NCBI RefSeq assembly: GCF_003731635.1
Contig: NZ_RCUA01000032.1
Coordinates: 86,950 to 150,949, forward strand
DNA from: Marisediminitalea oceani
Lineage (GTDB): Bacteria; Pseudomonadota; Gammaproteobacteria; Enterobacterales; Alteromonadaceae
Direction of reading: 5' to 3'
DNA length: 64,000 nucleotides
In this document: positions 27,832 to 36,275 of the stretch, one piece after another
Position numbering within the stretch: the stretch's first letter is position 1
Layout: each line of letters opens with the position of its first letter
Notes under the pieces: model-generated
Databases searched by the model: none
What the model saw: only the letters and a program-made list of their open reading frames with translations
What the model was told of the DNA's origin: nothing
Program-made: the position numbers and the translations under genes

Positions 27832-29709
27832 ATGGATCATGAAAAATTTAAAAAATTATTAAAAGACATAAAATTAGGAAAAAAATTACCTGATGCAATC
27901 TACCTCCATGTTGATGCATTTGATGAGATTCCTGGCGCCTTGAGTAAGTTTACCCAAATCGTAGCGAATGCACTGAAAGTGTCTTCATGGAATGTTGCTA
28001 AATTTTCCAGGAAGGAATTCAAGCTGTCTTTGTTATACTACCCTGATTTTTATGAAGATTCCTATCCTGCTTTAGAACAGGCTGTAACTGTCGACTTAAA
28101 AAAACTTGAACATAAAGTAATTTCCTATAAGGACAGTGAGAACCCACCAATACTTCACCGTAAAGAGCTTTTTGTACCAGAGTCGCATGGGATGTATGGC
28201 CTTTTTTGTGAGATTACCAAAGAAGGCGAAGATGTTGGCTTATATGAAAATACGCGGATCATTGGCTTTAAGGAAACATGGAAAAATTTAATTGAGAAAA
28301 AAGGGTTTACCTTAATTAATGGCCGTATAGCTAAATCATCAGGAAATGGGAGTACTACGACTGACGATAAAGTCGTTGATAGGCATAAAACAGCAATTGT
28401 CAGACATGAGCTTTCCGCTCCGATGAAGTTGTTAGCTAAAAATGGGTTCCTGAATGGCGACTACTCGATATTTGATTTTGGCTGTGGAAGAGGCGATGAC
28501 TTAACTGAGCTCCAAGCTCATGGTATTGATGCCGTTGGATATGACCCAAACTTCTACCCTGAGTCTGAAAAAGTCGTAAGTGATATTGTGAACCTAGGCT
28601 TCGTTATAAACGTCATAGAAGACAGAGATGAGAGAATTGATGTTGTTCTCCAAGCATGGGAATTTACCCAAAAGATGCTTGTAGTATCTGTCATGTTAGC
28701 AAGTGAAAGCTATATTTCACAGTTTACTGCGTATAAAGACGGTGTAATAACTTCAAGAAACACTTTTCAAAAGTATTACACGCAAAGTGAAATAAAAGGG
28801 TTTCTTGAGTCAGTCATTGGAGATAACGCGGTTGCGTTAGCGCCAGGTATATTCGCTATATTCAAGGACAAAGAGCTAGAGCAGACATACCAAAAGCACC
28901 GATATCAGCGAACTTATGAATGGCAACAAAAGACCTCCCCGCAGTTACCAACTGATGCTGAAAAATTAAGAATTGTTTTCGCGCAAAACGAAGAGTTATT
29001 CAAAGCATTTTGGCTTAAATGTCTAGTGTTAGGTAGGTGTCCTGCAAACGATGAGTTTTCGAATTCAGATGATGTAAGAAAGCTTGTAGGTTCACACAAG
29101 AAAGCTTTTAAACTGGCTTTAGATTTCTATTCTGAAGAAGAATTTAAAACAGCAGAGTTGATGAAAAAAGAGGATTTACTCCTATATTTCTCGATGAGTC
29201 TGTTCGACAAACATAAACCTTATACTAAACAGCCTGAAGAAGTGAAACGTGATGTAAAGGCTTTTTTTGGCGATTATAAAACCGCTAAATCGCTAGCGAC
29301 TGAATTGCTATTTGAAATTGCAGATGTAGATAAGATTGAAGCGGAATGTATTTTTGCAAATGAATCCTTACCTGCTAGTAAACTAGAGCATGAAAGCGGA
29401 AAACCGCATTCACTAACAGTTCATAAAACTTATATCGATGCATTGCCTCTTCTTCTGAGAGTTTATGTAGGTGCGGCATTACAGCTATATGGAGATCTAG
29501 AAGACATCCAATTGGTTAAGCTTCATATTACATCTGGTAAAGTTACTTTGCTTGGATATGAAAACTTCGAAAAAGAGGAATTTCCGAAATTGAAGGAAAG
29601 GGTGAAGATCAAAATGGCAGAGCAAGATATTGATTTTTTTGATTATATCAATTCAAGTAATATCAACCGTCTAAATGATAAATCCTGTTATGTTGAAGTT
29701 GAAAGATAA
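27832..29709 (+). CDS. DNA phosphorothioation-associated methyltransferase
   Basis: The 625-aa protein has a SAM-dependent methyltransferase core near residues 195-330, with motif I FDFGCGRGDDLTELQ and then GIDAVGYDPNF. Its long N-terminal region opens HEKFKKLLKDIKLGKKLPDAIYLH and continues with FSRKEFKLSLLYYPDF. This architecture fits the family annotated as DNA phosphorothioation-associated putative methyltransferase, found beside dnd/ssp loci. Its target is unknown; it may modify DNA in parallel with sulfur, or repair or regulate the system. It converges with the restriction-side operon. Confidence 0.75.
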   Translation: MDHEKFKKLLKDIKLGKKLPDAIYLHVDAFDEIPGALSKFTQIVANALKVSSWNVAKFSRKEFKLSLLYYPDFYEDSYPALEQAVTVDLKKLEHKVISYKDSENPPILHRKELFVPESHGMYGLFCEITKEGEDVGLYENTRIIGFKETWKNLIEKKGFTLINGRIAKSSGNGSTTTDDKVVDRHKTAIVRHELSAPMKLLAKNGFLNGDYSIFDFGCGRGDDLTELQAHGIDAVGYDPNFYPESEKVVSDIVNLGFVINVIEDRDERIDVVLQAWEFTQKMLVVSVMLASESYISQFTAYKDGVITSRNTFQKYYTQSEIKGFLESVIGDNAVALAPGIFAIFKDKELEQTYQKHRYQRTYEWQQKTSPQLPTDAEKLRIVFAQNEELFKAFWLKCLVLGRCPANDEFSNSDDVRKLVGSHKKAFKLALDFYSEEEFKTAELMKKEDLLLYFSMSLFDKHKPYTKQPEEVKRDVKAFFGDYKTAKSLATELLFEIADVDKIEAECIFANESLPASKLEHESGKPHSLTVHKTYIDALPLLLRVYVGAALQLYGDLEDIQLVKLHITSGKVTLLGYENFEKEEFPKLKERVKIKMAEQDIDFFDYINSSNINRLNDKSCYVEVER

Positions 29710-29768
29710 ATTAGTTGTAGTACTAGCATTAGTTACTAATTGCTAGTACTACAATCATGCGTGGGTGC

Positions 29769-29981
29769 TCAATCAATTAAATGAACTCGCGCGAAAGCGG
29801 TGAACTCCTCAAAGTCAATTTTATTGTCTTGATTGAAATCGAACTCCCTAAGGATTCGGGAGCTTTTACCCAAACCCCTTTCGTTTAGTAGAACATCAGC
29901 TAACTCTATTAATTCTTTCTTCGATATATAGCCATCTGAATTACTGTCAAAAAAGTCAAACAATTCACGTAATTTATCCAT
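29769..29981 (-). CDS. Two-EF-hand calcium-binding protein in the phosphorothioation operon
   Basis: The 70-aa protein contains two canonical EF-hand loops: DSNSDGYISKKE near residue 13 and DFNQDNKIDFEE near 49, each with Asp/Asn ligands at positions 1, 3 and 5 and Glu at 12. It is the last gene of the minus-strand operon, starting 1 bp after the stop of the previous gene, so it is almost certainly co-transcribed with the DndD-like ATPase and helicase. EF-hands are uncommon in bacterial phage-defence operons. A calcium-dependent switch is one possibility, unproven. Confidence 0.8.
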   Translation of the reverse strand: MDKLRELFDFFDSNSDGYISKKELIELADVLLNERGLGKSSRILREFDFNQDNKIDFEEFTAFARVHLID

Positions 29982-29982
29982 T

Positions 29983-30465
29983 TTAAAAATCCACGTCCAA
30001 GTTTTCGTTATCTAGCTTCTCACTTTTCTTTAGTTCATTTTTAAGTGCTTTTTCAATGATTTTCTTTTCTAATGTTTCGATACCTGTCGGATCTCCAGGG
30101 TTTTCATCCATCCAGCTACTGATAATAGATAAGCCAGAATTACAGTATCCCTCGAATACTTTAACCGCATCATTTAAATTCTCGAGTTTTAAACATGCAG
30201 CGTCTTGCTTCTTCAATAATGCCAATAAGTATATAAAGGTATCTTGTTGAGTATTAAAGTAAGTGCCTAGAGTTATTTGAATTTTGTCTGAACCAACTGC
30301 CTCAAATTTATTATTCGAATAACCAACCATTGCAGCAAATACCATTAGATCTTTGTTATGGTTAAAAATAACATGATCACCTTGTGTCAGCTTCTCTACC
30401 AAAGGCTCATGCTTTCTATCTCGATAAACTTGTATATCACGCCAATTCTTTTGTTCTTTAAACAT
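29983..30465 (-). CDS. Dnd-system-associated protein (Dnd_assoc_4-like)
   Basis: The start is the ATG at 30465; a TTG at 30474 is possible. The 160-aa protein, with features such as RDRKHEPLVEKLTQGD, VFAAMVGYSNNKFE, and a C-terminal charged helical tail, resembles the family I know as Dnd-system-associated protein 4. It overlaps the end of the DndD-like gene by 8 bases, so it is translationally coupled. The likely role is an accessory subunit of the restriction complex; no enzymatic motif is seen. It may correspond to one of the SspF/G/H proteins, though I cannot fix the letter. Confidence 0.6.
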   Translation of the reverse strand: MFKEQKNWRDIQVYRDRKHEPLVEKLTQGDHVIFNHNKDLMVFAAMVGYSNNKFEAVGSDKIQITLGTYFNTQQDTFIYLLALLKKQDAACLKLENLNDAVKVFEGYCNSGLSIISSWMDENPGDPTGIETLEKKIIEKALKNELKKSEKLDNENLDVDF

Positions 30466-32491
30466 ATGAACCAACCTTTTCGATTAAAGTGCGATCAACA
30501 GCGCATTGATATCTAACTGTGGGATAACTTTTACCCAAGATTGATATGAAGTCTTCTGACTTATTCTCTTGTTCAGCTTGTACTTCTGCGACTAAGTTAT
30601 ATTCCAATCCAACACGACCTCTTATATTTTCCTCTACAGTGCCTTCCCAATGACTAGAAGACAGGAAAAATACAACTTGACCAACAGAAGATGGGATCGC
30701 TTTAGCAACATTCCCTTTGTACTTATTATCAAGAACACCAAACGGTGCGTCTATGATAAAGGGAGCAATAGCACCTGGAGTAAGAATTTGACCAGATGCA
30801 TTTTTTCTTTCTCTGGCTAATTCAATTAAAGAAGATATAAAGGTTAGACTTAACAGTAATGCTTGACCATCACTTTCTGCTACTTGAACATCATTTCTAT
30901 CGTACAATCTAATATCGAAACTATTAGGATTCATTTTAGCCTTATAATCTTGCCTTACGAATTTCGATAAAAATAAATTTACTTTTTCCATTATTCTTAG
31001 TTCCACATTTTGCTGTGTGGAATTAAGAGTGGATTCTATTGTGTTTTCTACACTTTGTGCTATTTTTTCTAGTTCTCGATACTTATTCACCTCAGTTGAA
31101 CTAGATTGTAATCTCAAAATTTCACTTCTTTTTCGATCTAATAGAAGCGAATTTTCTTTCACTTTTCTTTCGATATTACCTATTGACCTATACTCTTCAT
31201 TTAATCTCAATTGGTATTGGCTTCTTCTGTTCTCTAATTCTCGAATGTCAGCTATGTCTCTTGTACCTTGAATTTCAACAGAAATATTTTTAAGTCTTTC
31301 CTCAAACTTACTGACATTTTCTCTACAAATAGCGATGTTTTTAAGGTTAAACTCAAATTCTTCTTTAGCTTCAGACGACTTCCTATTTAGATCTTTCAAT
31401 ATTCCCTGAGCACCAATAACTCTGCGCTCCTGGTCTGGATCCGAAGCAGTTTTGAGTAAGTCATGAATCCTATTATATGCTTCACTACCTACGGAAATAT
31501 CAGCACCACAAATGCATTGGGTTTCTTTAAGTATCTTTCGGACTAAGGTTTCATTGTATGGTGATGGTATAGTAGTTTGAAATTCGTCTTGAGCTATGAA
31601 ATCTAAAGCTTCAATTGATATATCATAGGCAAATATGTATGCAGCATATCTTTTTATTAGTGAAGCTCGGTTATTTTCAAATCGTAGTAAGTTAGATTTC
31701 GCTTCTTTAAGATCCTTTTCTGCACTAGCTCGTTCTCGATTTTTAGCTTTTATAACTTCGCTATTTGAATTCGCGAGCTGCGAATCAATTTTTTTTATCT
31801 CACTATCATAACGCTCTACTGATTCCTTTTTACTCTCAAGTCTCTTTTTATCTTCAGTAAGAGTTGACTGCAAGTCATCAATGCTTTTTTGAATAGTTGC
31901 AATTTCCCCATCTTTATCTGCTCGCTGTAAAGACCTACTGTACTCACTTTTAACTTTTTTAATATCTTCCAAGGCATGTTTAGCAACTGTAAAACCGAGT
32001 ATTTTTTGTATAGCCTCTTTTATTTGCTTACCACCATGTTTGCTAGTAAATGATCCGACACCTTCACCTTGAAAAAAGAAATAGCTTGCCATGTCTTTCG
32101 GGATAATGGAGTTTATAAAAGTATCTGGGTTTGATATTTCCTTAAAGTTTCCGTCTTCAACAATGTATATCCTGAAAGTGTCTTGGCTAACAGTGCTATA
32201 AGATCTTTGTACTGAGTATTTCTTTCCTTCTTCTTCGAATTCGATCTCGACCTTATAGTTCTTTATCCCTTCATCTTTCGCAGAGTTATTCAACAAAACT
32301 GTTGGGTCTTTGAAGTTGGGAGTAAAAGATTTGAAAAAGCACCAAAGAATCGCATTTAACAAAGCGGTTTTTCCGACACCATTTTCAGCATGAATAAGAG
32401 TGACATTTTTATTTTCGTCGGTTGAAAAATAAAGTGTTTGCTCACCGTAAAACTGCCTAAAGTTATTGATGATGATTTTTTCAATTAACAT
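30458..32491 (-). CDS. DndD-like SMC/Rad50-type ATPase of the phosphorothioation restriction arm
   Basis: The 677-aa protein has Walker A AENGVGKTALLNA at residue 35, a long coiled coil (about 175-500) interrupted by a CICG motif near 335 like a reduced zinc hook, a degenerate ABC signature ESDGQALLLSLTF near 545, Walker B FIIDAPFGVLDN near 580 and an H-loop SSSHWEG near 615. This is the architecture of DndD and related SMC-like ATPases. Sitting in an operon with a helicase rather than with DndC, it more likely belongs to the restriction side (SspFGH-like) than to the modification enzyme. Overlaps both neighbours. Confidence 0.8.
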   Translation of the reverse strand: MLIEKIIINNFRQFYGEQTLYFSTDENKNVTLIHAENGVGKTALLNAILWCFFKSFTPNFKDPTVLLNNSAKDEGIKNYKVEIEFEEEGKKYSVQRSYSTVSQDTFRIYIVEDGNFKEISNPDTFINSIIPKDMASYFFFQGEGVGSFTSKHGGKQIKEAIQKILGFTVAKHALEDIKKVKSEYSRSLQRADKDGEIATIQKSIDDLQSTLTEDKKRLESKKESVERYDSEIKKIDSQLANSNSEVIKAKNRERASAEKDLKEAKSNLLRFENNRASLIKRYAAYIFAYDISIEALDFIAQDEFQTTIPSPYNETLVRKILKETQCICGADISVGSEAYNRIHDLLKTASDPDQERRVIGAQGILKDLNRKSSEAKEEFEFNLKNIAICRENVSKFEERLKNISVEIQGTRDIADIRELENRRSQYQLRLNEEYRSIGNIERKVKENSLLLDRKRSEILRLQSSSTEVNKYRELEKIAQSVENTIESTLNSTQQNVELRIMEKVNLFLSKFVRQDYKAKMNPNSFDIRLYDRNDVQVAESDGQALLLSLTFISSLIELARERKNASGQILTPGAIAPFIIDAPFGVLDNKYKGNVAKAIPSSVGQVVFFLSSSHWEGTVEENIRGRVGLEYNLVAEVQAEQENKSEDFISILGKSYPTVRYQCAVDRTLIEKVGSYV

Positions 32492-32685
32492 ATATCACCT
32501 TTTTTTCTAGCGTCTTCAATCAACTCTCTTATTAGCTTCAGGCGATTATTTGAACTCGCTTCACCATATACATATTTTCGCTCTATATTTATTATCGAAG
32601 ACGTAAGCTCCTTCAAAGGCGTAGTTTCATCATAATCCTTCGCTGCTTCTTTAAACATTTTTTCTAATTCTGATTTAGATGTCAT
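32485..32685 (-). CDS. Small protein between helicase and DndD-like genes
   Basis: This 66-aa helical, charged protein (MTSKSELEKMFKEAAKDYDE) is locked into the operon by overlaps on both sides (11 bases with the helicase gene, 7 with the DndD-like gene), so it is surely translated. No known motif is seen. By position it would be the small middle component of the three- or four-protein restriction complex; that is inference. Confidence 0.65.
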   Translation of the reverse strand: MTSKSELEKMFKEAAKDYDETTPLKELTSSIINIERKYVYGEASSNNRLKLIRELIEDARKKGDIC

Positions 32686-34903
32686 AATACAATCCTAGGT
32701 TTTCTAATTGATTTTCAACTTCCAGCTTGTTGTCGGCTAGAAGAAGAAAATCACCTATCCTCTCCATTTCGGCAGAAATTAATTTTTTTGATGCAGGTTG
32801 GCTAAAATCGGAGTTTGGCAAAACTATGAAGTCGTAAATGATCGCCTTACTTTTTTTCGGAAACTTTCTTAAGACTCTGCCTCTCCTTTGCACATATTGT
32901 CTTGGATTTCTTGTGCTAGAGAGAATTACAGCTGTTTGGCAAGCTGGAACATCAATCCCTTCGTCGAGAACTTTCATAGCAACCAGTGCATCTATAGCCT
33001 CATCCTTAAACGCATCCATGAGTTTCTTTCTTTCCACATTATTGATAGAGCTTGTAAATTGGGATGTCTTCCACCCATTCTTAAATAGCACTTTTGATAC
33101 ATGATCGATGACTTTAAAATCTTCTTCATCGTCGTTATCGTCATGTTGGAATGGTTTACCTTCTCCTGCATAAAAAAGCGTCAACTTTCTTTGTCCCGAA
33201 GGAATTTGAGCTACCAATGAATCTAGTTTATGTAACTTATCTGATGCGGACCCAAGGAGACGACTTCTTTGTCCACAGTAGATTGTTAGCTTATCCTTGT
33301 CTTCTTTTTTCAGGTTACCACCAGATTTCGTTATTATTGAAGTAATCTTCTCGGATAAATCTTCAAATTTTTCTTGTTCCTCTGCATTTAGATATACAGG
33401 TACTAGATGGTAATCATAAGGAGTTAAAATCTCGTCATTGATCGCATCACCTAAACCATACTCTGCGACTACTTCTCCATAATAATTCAAGAGATTTTCT
33501 TTTGATGTGTTCGGAAACATTGACTCTATTTCATCATCATCACTTCTAAACGGTGTTGCAGACAATCCCATTCGAAAATCTGCGTCGGGAAGTAGAGTCC
33601 GCATGTTTGACGAGCCATGATTGTGACATTCGTCCCCGACGAACATTAGACTTTTCTGATTTATGTTAGAGATTATTTTTTGGAAATTGCTTGATACTAA
33701 AGTTCGGTTAACAACAACGACACATAAAAAGTCTTTTAAACCCATATTAAACGCTGTTACGGCGTCCTCAATATTTGGCAGCCAACTGCTTTTATTGTTG
33801 AAACATTTGTGACTTGTAATCCCAAAATCTAATAAGTTTTCCACCCATTGATTAGCAAGTTCGATATATGGAACAGCGATTATTAGACAGAGGCTTCTGT
33901 TTTGCTTTTTTAGAGTTTCATAAACCTTTACTGCGCCGTATATGGAAGTGATTGTTTTTCCAGAGCCAGTAGCTAGCTTCAATATGCCTCTATAATTGTT
34001 CGCTCTCCATTTATTGAGAGCTGCTCTTTGGTGTTCCTTAATATTAAATTTATGTCCATTCAAATATTCTGGTATGTACGGTGTTGTCTTAGTCGTTAGA
34101 TTTGCTTGTTGAGACTCGTACTGTAAAATTTGCTCTTCAAAATCAGAGAAATCATTCAACGTAAAGCTCTGCAATAATGAAGAATTCTCGACATAATCCG
34201 CCACTTTTTCATAAAACTCTGAATTAATATCTACTATATAGGTATTTTTTTGCTCTCCAGCCCACAATTTACGGAAGCCTTCATAATAACTTACACCATA
34301 CGCATCATATAACTCGGTTTCCCAGCTTTTATAAACACTAATAGATTCCGCGTTGAGATGCTCAAACATTCCTGAGGGCGTTTCATTTGCGGAACCTTGA
34401 AATACAACAATGTCATTATTTTTATCATGCACAATCCCAATTTTTTCGTGATACATCCCTGCTCTTCGGAAAGCAAACTTTATCTCTAAACGACCAGACG
34501 CAATTAATATGGCTAGTAAGTCTAGCCTTTTAGTTGTTACATCTTTGTCTTGTTTAATCCAATCGAGAAGGGTATTGGTGTATTTTTGAGACAGTTCTAG
34601 GGGATAGTTTATGACATTACGAATGGCCTCGAATTCATCTCGCTCAAGTGGATGACCGATTATTAGTCGCATTTTACCATTTGAACTAATTAGAGAACTC
34701 AATCCTTTAAGATTTGCAGCTAAGATTGACGAAGAGAAATAGCCAACAGCCCTGTCATAATTAACAGCTTTACTTAAAACTTTTTTATAAAAGTCGAGAT
34801 AAATATCATCATCACCAGTACGGTAAACGTGTTTTAGATGTAATGATTTGAAACCTGGATAGTTGTTTACTTCATTCAATCCTTTTATACCCACATCCTC
34901 CAT
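32675..34903 (-). CDS. PLD-domain DEAD/DEAH helicase, phosphorothioation restriction protein
   Basis: The start is the ATG at 34903 (MEDVGIKGLN). The N-terminal part (residues ~20-200) is a phospholipase-D-like nuclease domain with YHEKIGIVHD (HxK) and FQGSANETPSG. It is followed by an SF2 helicase with Walker A ATGSGKT near 320, DECH box GDECHNHG, motif III GLSATPF, and motif VI QYVQRRGRVLR. PLD-helicase fusions cleave DNA in several defence systems, and this matches the class named DNA phosphorothioation system restriction enzyme. It is the first gene of the minus operon and probably recognises unmodified DNA. It diverges from the DUF4007 gene. Confidence 0.8.
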   Translation of the reverse strand: MEDVGIKGLNEVNNYPGFKSLHLKHVYRTGDDDIYLDFYKKVLSKAVNYDRAVGYFSSSILAANLKGLSSLISSNGKMRLIIGHPLERDEFEAIRNVINYPLELSQKYTNTLLDWIKQDKDVTTKRLDLLAILIASGRLEIKFAFRRAGMYHEKIGIVHDKNNDIVVFQGSANETPSGMFEHLNAESISVYKSWETELYDAYGVSYYEGFRKLWAGEQKNTYIVDINSEFYEKVADYVENSSLLQSFTLNDFSDFEEQILQYESQQANLTTKTTPYIPEYLNGHKFNIKEHQRAALNKWRANNYRGILKLATGSGKTITSIYGAVKVYETLKKQNRSLCLIIAVPYIELANQWVENLLDFGITSHKCFNNKSSWLPNIEDAVTAFNMGLKDFLCVVVVNRTLVSSNFQKIISNINQKSLMFVGDECHNHGSSNMRTLLPDADFRMGLSATPFRSDDDEIESMFPNTSKENLLNYYGEVVAEYGLGDAINDEILTPYDYHLVPVYLNAEEQEKFEDLSEKITSIITKSGGNLKKEDKDKLTIYCGQRSRLLGSASDKLHKLDSLVAQIPSGQRKLTLFYAGEGKPFQHDDNDDEEDFKVIDHVSKVLFKNGWKTSQFTSSINNVERKKLMDAFKDEAIDALVAMKVLDEGIDVPACQTAVILSSTRNPRQYVQRRGRVLRKFPKKSKAIIYDFIVLPNSDFSQPASKKLISAEMERIGDFLLLADNKLEVENQLENLGLYYDI

Positions 34904-35315
34904 AGATAACAATCGACCTTACTATTACAATGTTGATGGCGCAATATGAAAAACATTAATGTTGTTGTTTTTTGAGTTATCTCCCACATCTATACCTTAC
35001 AACTTAAAGGTATACTTAGCGTATTAGTTGCTCAGAAAAACTAATCTCGAAACATTCTAGAATTTCATAACATAATGATTATATTGAAATAAAATCACTT
35101 AGAGGTGCAAAAAATAAGCTATTAGACTAAAGTTTTACAGTGATTTAAATTCCTCGTAAAGCCTAGTTAGGATATGTGCGTTTATTGCTAAGCGAGAGGT
35201 AGCCGGTAAAGAACCATATTCCAACTTTTTCACAGTTCATGAATTTTCTGCTTGCTTGCTATATCTGTATAGTTACAATCTTCCCTTGGACAAATTCTCC
35301 AGTAGGCAAGATGGT
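34904..35315. promoter_or_regulatory. Divergent control region between restriction and modification arms
   Basis: This AT-rich 412-bp gap separates the divergent operons and must carry promoters for both. No gene is seen. Candidate promoter elements are too weak to name with confidence. The arrangement would let one regulator balance protective modification against restriction. The small XRE and HigA-like proteins upstream in the island are possible regulators, by position only. Confidence 0.5.
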
Positions 35316-36275
35316 ATGGAACCTAAGTTCTCAGGACACGAGACATTCCCTTTAAGATATGGCTGGCTTTATAAATCAGTCAACTTATTGAATAAAAAAA
35401 CAAAACTAAGCACCTCAAATAACGAAGATGTACAAGACGCAATCGTTGAGCTAGGTGTTGGTAAAAACATGGTGAACGCAATTCGCTACTGGAGTGAAGC
35501 GTGCTCGGTGATAAAGACGCAAAAAAATGACGCCTCTCAGAGCTTAACTGAAATAGGTAAGTATCTATTTTTGCCGTCAGATACACTAACTTCGCGAAGC
35601 AGTAATGATGCTGCAAATGATCCTTTTCTCGAAAAGACAGGCAGTATTTGGCTAATTCATTTCCTTCTCAACTTTGACGAAGATGTCCTAACTTCATATC
35701 GCTATTTTTTCAACTTATCTCCTATGCAGAATTTTGAAAAGGAAAAGTTAACTTACGATATTTCACATGATATCAATTCGTTATGTGGAAAAGAGGTTAA
35801 TGATAGTACCATCAAAAAAGATGTTGATTGCTTCCTACAATCCTACGCACGAAAGGCGTCTTCAACTGGTAAGAAGTCAGGGAATATTGGCGAAGAACAT
35901 TTTGCATCACCATTAATTGAGCTTGGTCTTATCAAAGACTTAGGTAAAGGTGCTTATTCTTCTTTGTTAGAAGAACGTTCTAGTTTGCCTACAGAGATAT
36001 TTTCATATGCGTTATTACGCTTTCTGAAAGACATTAAGAGAACAGATACAATAGGTTTTGACTCATTACTGTCAGATCAGTGTTCTCCCGGAAAAATCTT
36101 CAGACTGTCTGAGCGAGGTCTCGGCATACAGTTAGATAATGCAGTAAGAAAATATCCTGAACTATTCGTCGAAACGGATACCCAGGGAATGCGACAAGTG
36201 CGATTAATGAAAAAATTTAGTGAAAATGAAAACTACCACTTCATTCTCGATGATTATTACAGAGGCGCGAAGTGA
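35316..36275 (+). CDS. sspB: DUF4007-family protein, SspB-like
   Basis: The start is the ATG at 35316 (MEPKFSGHETFPLRYGWLYK), which begins with the DUF4007 hallmark FSGHETFPLRYGWL; the 20 codons upstream are not conserved. The 319-aa protein has no classical nuclease motif by eye. In the SspABCD single-strand phosphorothioation system SspB is a DUF4007 protein reported to nick DNA ahead of sulfur insertion. Its stop overlaps the next start (GTGA), and it leads the modification operon. The assignment rests on domain and gene order. Confidence 0.75.
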   Translation: MEPKFSGHETFPLRYGWLYKSVNLLNKKTKLSTSNNEDVQDAIVELGVGKNMVNAIRYWSEACSVIKTQKNDASQSLTEIGKYLFLPSDTLTSRSSNDAANDPFLEKTGSIWLIHFLLNFDEDVLTSYRYFFNLSPMQNFEKEKLTYDISHDINSLCGKEVNDSTIKKDVDCFLQSYARKASSTGKKSGNIGEEHFASPLIELGLIKDLGKGAYSSLLEERSSLPTEIFSYALLRFLKDIKRTDTIGFDSLLSDQCSPGKIFRLSERGLGIQLDNAVRKYPELFVETDTQGMRQVRLMKKFSENENYHFILDDYYRGAK

